Of a stretch of 64,000 nt of DNA, positions 23,701 through 32,541 are shown piece by piece (within the stretch, counting starts at the first letter, position 1; the number at the start of each line of letters is the position of its first letter). The notes under the pieces are model-generated. The model worked only from the letters and a program-made list of their open reading frames with translations. It made no database searches and had not been told where the DNA came from. The stretch is from Agrypnia vestita (Eukaryota > Arthropoda > Insecta > Trichoptera > Phryganeidae), in assembly GCA_016648135.1 (NCBI GenBank), contig JADDOH010000136.1:1-64000 (forward strand). The letters run 5' to 3'. Position numbers and translations under genes: made by a program.

Positions 23701-25978
23701 TATATTGTTATAACATCAAAAAAATTATAACCCCGAAAATATTTTTCATGCAATAGGGTTATCTTTGGTACACTAATCTCGTATATTTTCAAACAAAGAC
23801 CATATATTTTATTTACAAATTGATTGTATAAAGTTTGAAAAAGAAGTGGTGCTATTCAGACATTAAAAAAAGACAAAAATTAAACGTTTTTTTTTCCTAT
23901 ATTGCAGTATCCATAAAACCATTAAAACATTGATTATTTTAATTAAATTTTACATGCGTTAAGAAAATTTCACTGTCATTAATATAAAAATATTCAAAAT
24001 AATACTTCATACTCAAGAAGTCAAATTAATTAAATCGTATAGTCTGAAATGCGCAAGCTCGCCGCCGCTGGGCGCACGGCCATAACAGTACAAGAAAAAA
24101 GATGAAATAAGATTGCCGTTCAATTAAAGTAGATTATCTTCCTAACAATCGCTATTGTGACATTGTTACTTGAACATTTTAGAATCATGATTTAGGCAGG
24201 AACCTGCAAGCAGGAACTGTAAAGCATTATTGACTGACTCTGTTATACCCTGTATTTTCACTTATTATGTACTGAATTTTATTCTACAACTTGAAGAAAA
24301 AAAATCTTGAAGAAAACAAAGACAATAATGTAATTTACATGTAAGTTGTACTCTTTTAGGAACGTGTAGTGGCTGAATTAGATGACATATTTGGAGATTC
24401 CAACCAATCAGCTACCATGGAAGATCTAAATAAAATGCGATACTTAGAAATGTGCTTGAAGGAGGCCCTTCGCTTATATCCAAGTGTTCCATTCATATCA
24501 CGAGCTGTTAATGAAAAAATTCAGATGCGTAAGTTTTCTTTTAGCAAGTCACCATACTTGACAAACTCTCTAATCCAGAATGAGTAGGTATAACAATCTA
24601 TACATATAAAACTTAATGTCTGTCTGTTCTCTATACAAATCTACACCGATGTCCGATTTGACTCAAATTTTGCATACTTGTGCTTTAGGACCCGGCGGGA
24701 AACATAGGCGACATTTCTCCCCTCCCCTTTTACCCCTTCCCCACCGCTGATATATTTTCAATGCAAAGCTGTTCGACTGATCGGACTCAAAATGTACCAA
24801 TTGGGTAATATAGGCGACATTTCCCCTTCCCTCTCTAACCCATCTCGTCTCCCAGATATATTTTCTGTACAAATCTACACCGCTTCACCGATTGGACCCA
24901 ATTTTTGCATACATATTCACGATGGAAAAAATGGGCCATATCTATTCCCTAGACATCTTATCCATCCCAGGCTTGATTAAATGGAAATATTGTTTTAGTT
25001 GGAGACTTTGCAAAACAATGGAACCTTTGTTTCCCCCAACAAATTTATTTTCAACTTAATCCTTAACCCATGCAACGCCGGGTACGAACAGCTAGTAGTT
25101 TATATATTTAAATAGATATATAAACTATATAATAATTTATATATCTATCTAAATATATAAACTATAATAGTTTATATATTACTTACAATAATTTAGATAA
25201 CACAGTGGGTCAAGGAGAATAGATTTTAGAAAGAAAAAAATTCTGTGACCCACAGATGGTAAAGCGCAAAGAACAGTGATCGCTGACATATATTTTTACA
25301 GCAGTGAAATATAAGTCGGCCATTACTTTCAATATACAATTGTTTTTCAATGATAACATTTTATTTATTCTGTATTGTAGTTTTTGTGGTTATAACTATC
25401 CATAGATGCATAAATCCAAATGCACACATGAGACAGACAGTTAAAAAATATTAGATCTTCAGAACATTCTTTCATTCGCGAAAAATATTGACCAATTCAA
25501 GTTTTTTCCAGCTAATTACCTTATACCAGCTGGAACTATATGCCATGTGCATATTTTTGATCTGCACAGAGATGCAAGAATTTATCCATCACCAGATGAA
25601 TTTATACCTGAAAGATTTACTCTAGAAAATTGTGCTAAACGGCATCCTTTCGCCTACATACCTTTCAGTGCTGGTCCAAGGAACTGCATAGGTTGGTAAT
25701 ATTATAATGTACAAGATTCTATATCCAGCTTAATATGGCTTTAATTTTAACTCAGTTGACTGTTTTATATTATGTATAGTTTTATACTAATTTTTATTAA
25801 AATTTTAGGTCAAAGATTTGCACTTTATGAAGAAAAGTCATTAATATCATCCATATTAAGAAACTTTGAACTTCGGCCTGTGACGAGACCTCAAGATATA
25901 ATATTTTCTTCTGATTTAGTTTTAAGATCCAGGGATCCAATAAAAATAAAGTTTTTGCCCAGAAAATCTCAATTTTAA
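14722..25978 (+). CDS. CYP4: CYP4-family cytochrome P450, copy 2, complete (9 exons, 506 aa)
   Basis: Microsomal haem monooxygenase. Exons: 14722-14875, 15457-15566, 18340-18430, 20501-20686, 21609-22000, 23077-23145, 24360-24528, 25512-25691, 25809-25978; they sum to 1521 nt with no stop until TAA. The ATG starts MWSFLLAGIVFILYC, a membrane anchor (residues about 3-22), then the Pro-rich hinge PGPKQLP at 33. C-helix W122xxxR126; I-helix E311-GHDTT, E311 being the last codon of exon 5; K-helix E369ALR372; PERF 423-426; haem loop [10 protein letters not shown] with Cys449. Length fits the family. CYP4 enzymes usually hydroxylate fatty-acid-like chains; the actual substrate is unknown. Its neighbours are paralogues of the same exon plan, so it arose by tandem duplication. 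An in-frame TTG at 14686 upstream is not a likely start. Copy 3 is its closest relative by eye. Confidence 0.93.
14922..15416 (-). mobile_element. Non-autonomous Helitron H1 in intron 1 of copy 2
   Basis: Read on the minus strand it begins TCTATGCATATAAACTGATT plus GTCTGTTTGTCTG and ends in ...GACAGCTACCTAG, inserted between A (14921) and T (15417): the Helitron pattern of 5' TC, 3' CTAG and A/T insertion without duplication. It carries one minisatellite unit (TCAAACGGTGTAGATTT at about 15058). No Rep/helicase coding. Confidence 0.75.
15567..16340. other. Intron 2 of copy 2, left part
   Basis: 15740-15800 has a weak tRNA-like look (GGTTTGAAATCTC), perhaps a decayed SINE. 15895-16190 is a GC-richer block with no recognised family. 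No gene. Confidence 0.35.
16341..17230 (+). mobile_element. Tigger/pogo-type element, internally deleted
   Basis: Terminal inverted repeats: the left end reads (T)AGTGGACCCGCGGTAATCCG, the right end is the inverse of CAGTAGACCCGCGGTAATCC. From 16608 an ATG opens MSSQAQKHKTLTIKEKYDIL, the typical CENP-B/pogo-type helix-turn-helix start, interrupted by a TAA after about 35 codons and continuing for about 15 residues (GVGRSSIYDIKK). The catalytic DDE part is absent. It is a dead remnant in intron 2 of copy 2. Confidence 0.8.
17570..17890 (+). repeat. Minisatellite of Helitron-family units (three units)
   Basis: TCAGATCTGTCAAACGGTGTAG-type motifs recur at about 17606, 17739 and 17866 (spacing 133 and 127), separated by G-rich GGGGAGGGGGGTAAA and GGACCTAAAGAATAAGTATG. 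Same unit as at 13677-14358 and inside both Helitrons; no element ends were found here. Confidence 0.7.
17891..18339. other. Intron 2 of copy 2, right part
   Basis: AT-rich, no reading frame and no recognised repeat before exon 3. Confidence 0.4.
18918..19073. repeat. Long hairpin, about 60-nt arms
   Basis: The left arm begins TTCTTTCAAATATTTGAA and continues through GACTATGCTAGAGA; the right arm ends in the inverse TTCAAATATTTGAAAGAA. Arms (18918-18976 and 19012-19073) are imperfect; the loop is about 35 nt. Probably a small foldback transposon in intron 3 of copy 2. Confidence 0.7.
19074..20500. other. Intron 3 of copy 2, right part
   Basis: AT-rich with no gene. Holds the foldback element at 19893-20037. 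19560-19620 is a short GC-rich patch without a recognised origin. Confidence 0.4.
19893..20037. mobile_element. Small foldback MITE (about 145 bp)
   Basis: Left arm GGCAAACTTCTTGAAATTCT then TTGGCGCAGTGGGGG, right arm its inverse (CCCCCCACTACGCCATAG then AATTTCAAGATGTTTGCC) with a few mismatches, about 45 nt each. No coding. Confidence 0.7.
21009..21200 (+). repeat. Interspersed repeat R, copy 1
   Basis: About 180 bp with phrases CTGTCCTGACATACAACT, CGCCTCATCCACATTCATAC, GAACCATCTTCCAGTATC. Relatives lie at 33716-33895 (minus), 45724-45960 (plus) and roughly 60724-60850 (minus). Unclassified. Confidence 0.6.
22222..22969. mobile_element. Pogo/Tigger-like MITE, 748 bp, in intron 5 of copy 2
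   Basis: Starts CAGTTAAACCCCATTAATTT and ends ...AACAAGGTTTAACTG, the inverse of CAGTTAAACCTTGTT. Preceded by TA. The interior is AT-rich with a second inverted block (GGGGTT ... AACCCC) near 22660-22700. It has no transposase. Confidence 0.65.
23230..24254. mobile_element. Foldback element, CAGGGTGT family, long copy F2
   Basis: The left arm has CTTTACAGGTGGATTCTTGC and AAAATGTTCAAGCAACAATG; the right arm near 24160-24254 carries the inverse of both, ending ACCCTGTA. At 1025 bp it is longer than its relatives; the extra interior includes a GC-rich patch at 24050-24085 (GCCGCCGCTGGGCGCACGGC). It lies in intron 6 of copy 2. Confidence 0.65.
24597..25095 (+). mobile_element. Non-autonomous Helitron H2 in intron 7 of copy 2
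   Basis: Begins TCTATACATATAAAACTTAA with GTCTGTCTGTTC and ends ...CAACGCCGGGTACGAACAG then CTAG, inserted between A (24596) and T (25096). Contains minisatellite units (ACACCG...TTTGACTCAAATTTTGCATA) with C-rich CCCCTCCCCTTTTACC spacers. No coding. Structurally a short Helitron, about 500 bp, same family as H1. Confidence 0.8.
25097..25200. repeat. AT-rich palindromic cluster
   Basis: Repeated inverted blocks around AGTTTATATATTTAAATAGA and TATATAAACTATA directly after the Helitron; low complexity. Confidence 0.5.
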
Positions 25979-26060
25979 ATTAACCTTTTGATATCTTTTT
26001 AAAATCTTTAGCCCATATGAACATGATTAATATTCTAGGCTGAACTATCAAGAGATTAAA

Positions 26061-26066
26061 AATAAA
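26061..26066 (+). terminator. Polyadenylation signal AATAAA after copy 2
   Basis: 83 nt after the TAA of copy 2, followed by a T/GT-rich stretch (GTTGATATTTTAATTTAATG), as expected for a 3' end. Confidence 0.55.
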
Positions 26067-26504
26067 GTTGATATTTTAATTTAATGTTTGTTTTTATTAT
26101 TTTGTGTTAGGTTTGTCTAACTACTTAAATTATTTACATATGCTCTTTTTCGTATTATGTACGATGCTTGTACAGAATGTGAGTGAATGCGATTAAATCA
26201 GGTCATTTGAGAATTATAAATGTTGAGTGGCGTGTATGAAAAAATCCACATTACTTGGAATAGAAAGACGATATTGAAAGGAGAGACACTTGCGGCAACT
26301 AATATGCATTGCTTTGATCTGTGTTGCTTCAAAAATATAAGACTGAAAATCTGGCCTGCCTTGGCATTATTCAATACGATTCTTATTTATTCTGAAATAG
26401 ATCGGTTACACTACATTCTTTGTATTAATTGCATTTTCAGTCATTTAAATCAGTATTTTTAGGTTATTTTGAGATTTTCAATAATTGAAACCAAAAATTG
26501 GTGA

Positions 26505-26520
26505 TTGGACAGCTGTCCAA
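26505..26520. promoter_or_regulatory. 16-bp perfect palindrome TTGGACAGCTGTCCAA, first copy
   Basis: Exactly self-complementary. A second identical copy lies at 26611-26626, 106 bp away, both just before the pogo-like transposase start at 26669. They may be transposase-binding sites or element-end remnants. Confidence 0.6.
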
Positions 26521-26610
26521 TAACTGTGTATAAAATGCCCTAGATCTATATGTTAAGTCTATAATGTTGATATTTTATTTTCATGTGTCAGTGATTATAG
26601 GTACTAGTCT

Positions 26611-26626
26611 TTGGACAGCTGTCCAA
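26611..26626. promoter_or_regulatory. 16-bp perfect palindrome TTGGACAGCTGTCCAA, second copy
   Basis: Identical to 26505-26520 and 43 bp upstream of the fossil transposase start codon. Confidence 0.6.
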
Positions 26627-26668
26627 CTACTACATATTTAAGTATCCAGTGACTGGTTTATTGTAGGT

Positions 26669-28428
26669 ATGGCTTCATCGAAGCAGAAAGTGATTCATGA
26701 CCCAGAGCTTATCAACTTTGACATTAAATAGGTTGCGGCGAATACGGGAAAGTTACAAGAAATAGCTAGAAAATATGGAATACCAAAATTTCAATATTAA
26801 AAATCCTGGACACAGAACTTCATTTGGACCAACGCCTGTTTTAACAACTAAAGAAGAGGAAACTAGAAAATTGGATTATTCTATTGGCGAAGATCGGATT
26901 TCCATTAAAAAAGGAAGACCTACAAAGCACTGTACAAGAATTTATACGAGATAATCCAAGATCAAACAGTTTTAAAGACAATTACCCTGGTGCTGGATGG
27001 GTAAGAGAAAAAAAGACACCCGGCTATCGCTGCTCAAACAAACGAGAGAGTTATCCAGTCTAGCGCATGTGTATCAGAATCGGTTATCAGAAAATGGTCT
27101 TCGGAAATCCTTTGCCATCTGGAAGAAAACAATCTATTAGAGGTTTTAAAAGACTCCAGTAGAATTTCAAGTGAACAAAAGCGGTTTCCAGTTATGTCCC
27201 AAAATGGGAAAAATTTTAGCTACCAGGGGTTCTAAGAATGTCTACACGGCCGATTCAAATAACTCTAGAGAATCTATTACAGTGATGTTCATGTTTTCTG
27301 CAGATGGTCAGACCTATCCTCCCATGGTAGTTTAAAACCATCAAAGAATTCCACAAAAAGTGGCTAAAAGGTTGGGGTGTTGGACGAAGCGAGGATGACT
27401 GGTGAACCTGATGGCTGGATGACTAATGAACTTTTTCGAATATATCACTAACGTATTTCATTCATACTTGATGAAGAAGGGGGTAACTATGCCTGTAATA
27501 TATTTTCTTGACAGTTATAAAATGATTTGACATATGAAGTTAGTAAACTTTGCAAAGCGTTGAATATTGAGCTCATCGCACTATATCCCAATACCACACG
27601 CATTTTACAGCCAGCTGACGTCGCAGTCTTTAGACCAGTCAAAGCAGCTTAAAAGGATGCATCTCGCATGGGTTTAATGGAAAATCCAAATTAAATAATT
27701 ACTTAAGTTAATTTTGCCAAGGTGCTCGACATTCCTCTTAAAAAAGCTGTAAAACCTGAAACTTTAGTAAATGGGTTTAAAACTTGCGGGTTGTTACCAT
27801 TCAACCCATATGCTGTAGATTACAGTAAATGTTTAGCGACAAATAAGTAATGTGAACAAGAAAACGTTGAACCACTGGGGTCATAAAAAGTTATCACATT
27901 GTCAAAATTTGTTGATTTAATTGGTCCTACAAAAATATAAGAACTAAGAACTCGCGAAAACGTAAACGAGTGAGATGGAAATTTTCAACTCTTGCACAAA
28001 CTGTATAACACATTAGAATCATTCCGAAGACTGTCGTTTCCAGAGACAATTGAATCTCAACTTGTTCAAGCTTCACAAGATGCAGATTTTCATTTGGTAG
28101 AAGATTCTCCAGAAGTTACTATAAACTTTAACGAACCATCCTCAATACACAATTGCCCGCTACAGATCATATTCAAATAGTTTTACCCACAACAACTATT
28201 GCTAAAATGAACAATGTATCTAATAGAGTTGATAGTGAAATGTATGCGACATTGAATACCCTACCAGAATCAATAAGAATTAACCTTGACGAGACAACAC
28301 CTTCAAAAGCATACCCAGCACCACAAACTGAAAATGATGATCTTGAAAATAGCCCAGCTTTTAAGATAATGTCTAACAATCTGCTCCACACTTATTTAAC
28401 GCTACCCAAAACATTTGAGAGAAAATGA
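26669..28428 (+). pseudogene. Pogo/Tigger-type (DDE_1) transposase, decayed
   Basis: Starts MASSKQKVIHDPELINFDIK and then meets stops and frame changes throughout. Recognisable pieces in changing frames: an HTH-like KLQEIARKYGIPK; a middle part with NNSRESITVMFMFSADGQ and TYPPMV; a catalytic-region piece VIYFLDSYKM; LYPNTTRILQPADVAVF, the conserved P-NTT-x-x-LQP-x-D-V-x-V-F block of DDE_1 transposases; and GFKTCGLLPFNPYAVDYSK near the C-terminus. The tail, to 28428, is in two overlapping frames. It would have cut and pasted its own element; with many stops it is long dead. The TIRs were not found with certainty. Confidence 0.85.
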
Positions 28429-28548
28429 AAGAGGAATACTGTAAACATGCACTTCACAGTTTCGTCTGATATTTATTGAAATATGTTCAAGGAGCAGAAG
28501 GTTAACAAGTTGTTTTCCTATAACTTTAATGCAGGTATATTTATATTA

Positions 28549-29841
28549 GGTCCTTACATATGAAATTGGCGTTTAGTATGGGAGGAACATAAAGCCGATT
28601 TTTTTTTATTATAATGTATTTATTTAATCAAAGTATGTACCATTGCTATCTATGCACTTTTGCCATCTCATAGGTAGTTCATCGATCTCTTTACTAAAAA
28701 AACCATTCGGACGGGAATCAATAAAATCTTTGAAGGCGGTTTGGACTGCCCCATCGGTGTTGAATTTTTTCCTTTGCAAGAAGTTATCCAAATTTCGAAA
28801 AAAATGGTAATCTGTTGGGGCAAGGTCCGGAGAGTACGGTGGATGTCTTAGACATTCCAATTGAAGCTCCTCTAATTTGGTAGCCGTCTGTTGTGCAGTG
28901 TGTGGTCTAGCGTTATCATGAAGCAGCAGTGGCCTAGAGCGATTAACCAGCCTCGGTTGTTTAGCAGCTAGCTTTTCCATCATGGTTTGCAGTTGCTGAC
29001 AATAGACATCTGCCGTAATCGTCTGGCCAGATTTAAGAAAGCTGTAGTGAACGACACCAGCACTAGTCCACCAAACGCTCACAAGTAACTTTTTTGGAGT
29101 ACAATTTTCGCTTGGGGCATGGTTTTTGGCTGGTTTGGCGGTTCAGCCTTTGCGATGACGCTATATTCCTATATCGTACAGACCCCCTTTTCAAATCACA
29201 AGGTAATTTCGTTTTAACTTAAAAAAAATTCCCCTTCATTATTTGCCGGTTGAGAAATGCAACGCAGCAGTCAACGAGCGTTTGTTGATTTGCTTCACTC
29301 AATTCGTGAGGTACCCACCTTTCAAGCTTTTTCACCTTACCAATTTGCTTCAAGTGGATTAAAACAGTTTTATCACTAACACCGCAGCCTGCAGCTAACT
29401 CGGATGTGGTTTGCGATGGATCCGCTTCCACAATAGCCTTCAATTCTTCATTATCAACTTTGGTCTCCGGCCGTCCACGGGGCTTGTTCTGCAGGTCGAA
29501 ATTTCCAGAACGAAAACGTTGGAACCAAAAACGCACTGTGTTTTCTTTTGCGGCACTGTCGCCATACACATCATTAATCCTTCGAGCCGTTTCTGCAGCA
29601 CTGGTGCCACGGTGGAACTCGTACTCGTAAATAACGCGATATTTCAAGTTTTTCATTTTGTAAACTGAGTGACGCAAAGAAAAAAACAATTGAGGAAAAA
29701 ACAAATGAATTATAATTTTCAAACCACAAATACATGAGTAAATAGCTGTATAAATTTGGATTTGGAATTCCTAACCAAAGAGAAGATATTTGAGATCAAA
29801 TTTGCCAGTACGGCAAAACGCCAATTTCATATGTAAGGACC
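28549..29841 (-). mobile_element. Mariner element, TA-flanked
   Basis: Terminal inverted repeats GGTCCTTACATATGAAATTG and CGTTT at both ends (28549 onward, and the inverse to 29841), each bordered by TA (28547-28548 and 29842-29843). Size of 1293 bp is that of a full-length mariner. The transposase is on the minus strand. It lies just past the C-terminal frame of the pogo-like fossil and may have inserted into that element. Confidence 0.92.
28624..29656 (-). pseudogene. Mariner (DD34D) transposase, frameshifted
   Basis: The N-terminal frame (from ATG at 29656, starting MKNLKYRVIYEYEFHRG) has the paired HTH DNA-binding half, including the GRPETKVDNEEL hinge, and ends at a TAA at 29219-29221. 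The C-terminal frame (29082 to 28624) carries LLLHDNARPH and YSPDLAPTDYHFF; the two Asp are 34 residues apart, defining DD34D, and it ends WQKCIDSNGTYFD. Between them (29083-29218) the region that should hold the first catalytic Asp (CDEKW-like) has small insertions and stops. Total span would be about 344 codons, normal for mariner; by sequence style it resembles the cecropia-type subfamily. Not functional. Confidence 0.9.
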
Positions 29842-30397
29842 TAATATTATTGAAACTGATAGTGGTATTCAGACTGATTAAAATAAAAAAATACTGATTT
29901 AATGTTAGATTTTTAACTTTTATAAGATTTTTGTAGAAAGAACTTATTTTTTTTGTTAAAGTATAATTTATGTTTGTTTAAGTGTTTATATTATTTTTTT
30001 CATAGTAAATATAAAGGATAAAGCACCTATAATTTTGTTGAAGAATAATTTATGATTACAGTTTAATTAATAAAAGTTTCAATGATATCCGAGATTGTTT
30101 TATTAAAATTTATCCATTTTACAGCGTTTATTACCTACCTAGGTACATGTAAGAGCAATTTAATCTTTCAACTTAGCCTTGTCCAATCTCTAGTTCCATA
30201 ACTAAATTTTTTGATGATGACTATATTTTTTGCTAGTTTTATTTTGAGGTGTCATTACTCAGACTTATAGAAGAAGTTCTCTGTTAATAAGGTATACATC
30301 ATTAAAGGAGTTTATAACAATACCAAATAATCATTTACGTAAAATTATTATATTTTTTGCAAATTCTTACTCTTAAATGTCTAACAACTATTTCTTG

Positions 30398-30859
30398 CCC
30401 AACGTAACTTGGCGTGCGGCGAATTTTGAACTAAAACCTGCCCCGCCCGCACCCGGCGGTAACCCCTCACCCTGTCATTTAGTTCAATTTTATATTTGGT
30501 CGGGAGCTGTGACATCTTGATTACCAATATACACTGAATTATTATGTCCAAAACATCCTAAACAGTCCGGGATGGTGCAAGAACAATTGCCAATGAAGTA
30601 TTAAAGTTTTGCGAAGCTGAAAAAGCGAATAATGGACCGATATTACCGTCTGACAATTTGACAGATAGAACGGCCGCCATTACTGCATGGTTTCTTCAGT
30701 GCTGCCCGACCAAATTTCTGTATTTAATACGACACCAGTCACCGGACATTCTGTATATTATATTACATACATTACATTGTCAGGGTATAATAAATTTACA
30801 CCCTGACAACTTCTGTTACGCGACAGGGACGCCCTCCCTCGCACGCCAAGTTATAGTGG
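30398..30859 (+). mobile_element. TIR element family T, copy 1 (462 bp)
   Basis: Ends CCCAACGTAACTTGGCGTGC and the inverse of CCACTATAACTTGGCGTGCG. The interior is GC-rich (TGCCCCGCCCGCACCCGGCG) and matches the interior of 46311-46748 in reverse orientation over its full length. A 70-codon frame inside is not shared as a gene. Superfamily undetermined. Confidence 0.75.
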
Positions 30860-30876
30860 TACGTCTATAGTATGTT

Positions 30877-31145
30877 ACCCCATATGTGGAGTATAAAAGC
30901 AAAGGCAGCAATAACCAAAAAAAAAATTAATACAGTCATCGAGGATTACTACATATTTATGATGTACTGAATTCAAGATTTTATAAAAACAACCTATAAA
31001 CTTATAGGAAACATGATTTTGGAACGGATAGATACATAAAATCTAGAATTCAGTACATTTTAAAATAGTAATCCTCGGTGACTGCATTCAATTTTTTAAA
31101 AATTTTTTTAGATATTGCTGCTTTTGCTTTTATACCCCACAAATA
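30877..31145. mobile_element. Foldback element with TATA-AAAGCAAAGGCAGCAAT arms
   Basis: The left arm includes GTATAAAAGCAAAGGCAGCA, ACAGTCATCGAGGATTACTA and GTACTGAATTC; the right arm has the inverse of each (GAATTCAGTAC, TAGTAATCCTCGGTGACTGC, TTGCTGCTTTTGCTTTTATA). Arms are about 110 nt and the loop about 50. Abuts family T element to its left. Confidence 0.75.
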
Positions 31146-31640
31146 TGATATTTTAAAATTTTTGAATTATCAGGGTTTGAAATAATAGCATTTTACTGTA
31201 TTACTAAATTTATTACTAGATACTGGTATATTTCAGCATGCCACACTTCAACAGCTAAGGTGTTGATATCAAAACCAGTTATGTTACGCAATTATTCTAA
31301 ACTAATGCATGCTGTTAAGACTTTGTGTTTTAGTCTCAGAGTATTACAAAGTGGGTATAGAAATCAAGGTAAATCCTGAATCAGTTACTACTGCTCTCTA
31401 TTAGATTATTTATAAGACAGCTAAGAAGTAGGTATATAGATAAATGTAAATGTGTACATACCATACACAATTAAACATCGCATTAGTAGTTGTAACTGAT
31501 TAATTTATGGCAAAATCACTTATCTGCACACGAGAATAGCGCTTCTCAAACTATCTTTGTACAAATATATTTGTAATTGGTAATAGTAATATTTTACCCA
31601 AAAGTGTATGTTTATTTAATAAATGTTTGATTTCATACAT

Positions 31641-31830
31641 GTCCCGTAGCTAGTAGCAAAAACCTCGGAGGAATCTTCCTCATTCAATTTTGAATAGAAA
31701 ACATTCTTTACACATTGGGTGAAATGTCAACGGTTTAGAAAATAAGCGACATCTCAAAATGTTGAAATATCATGAAAGTAACTTATATTATCGAATATTA
31801 AAAATCTATTCGCTTTGATACAAGTCAAAT
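31641..31830. mobile_element. Foldback CAGGGTGT family, half copy F3
   Basis: Left arm only: GTAGCTAGTAGCAAAAACCT, CTTTACACATTGGGTGAAAT, TATTCGCTTTGATACAAGTC, closely resembling the left arm of F1 at 7111. The right arm is not present downstream. Confidence 0.65.
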
Positions 31831-32541
31831 ACAATGATAAAAAAAAATTCTTAAAATTTTTACAAATTTTTTTAAAACCTTTTTTGCAAAAATTTTTTAA
31901 CCTAATTTTTTTTTCATTTCTTTTTATATAAATAAATAAATACTTATCCCTTAGGAACCGACGAGTTACAACTAGTGAACAAATAAAAGGGTCTAAGAAT
32001 CCAAAAATCGCGAGCAGTATTGTCATTTTTAAAATTAGAATTTTAATTTAGAACTGAAAATTTTCAAACAAAATATGAAAATAATATTTATGAATTCACT
32101 TATGGTGGTAAAAGAGATCTGGGCCTCAATTATGGATGGATGCATTGCATCTGACTGAATAGACCCAGGACCCAAGACGAGACTTGTGAAGGTGCATTAG
32201 CCGTGTCTCATCTGATTGAAGTCAATACTGTATACTGCATACAAGTATATGTGTCAATGTTGACATGAAAAAAATGAAGAAGAAAAAGTATTGGTTAGGG
32301 TGCACAATTGAAACTGTGAATTTTGCTATGCGAAAAATTTGTACTTTATTTGAAATACACAAAATTTGTTAACTTTTAATTAAAGTTTTAGTTTCCCTGA
32401 GAAACCCATTTTTTATATAATAAAAACAACAAGCTACCATTGAGTATTACTTGTCCATTGGTAGTAGTGTTTGGTCCAAGCCGATAACATTTTCTCAGAG
32501 CAATAACTTTAACTATACAGTTATATTTATTTGTATTGAAA

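Larger units (their letters stand above)
25979..32541. other. Spacer between P450 copies 2 and 3
   Basis: 6.6 kb with no host gene. It holds two dead DNA transposons (26669-28428 and 28549-29841), a TIR element (30398-30859), a foldback (30877-31145) and half a CAGGGTGT-family foldback (31641-31830). 31831-32541 is AT-rich and carries the promoter region of copy 3, in which no specific box was identified. Confidence 0.5.

Noticed and set aside
29406..29668. Plus-strand frames over the mariner transposase
   Set aside because: Antisense shadows of the N-terminal transposase half.
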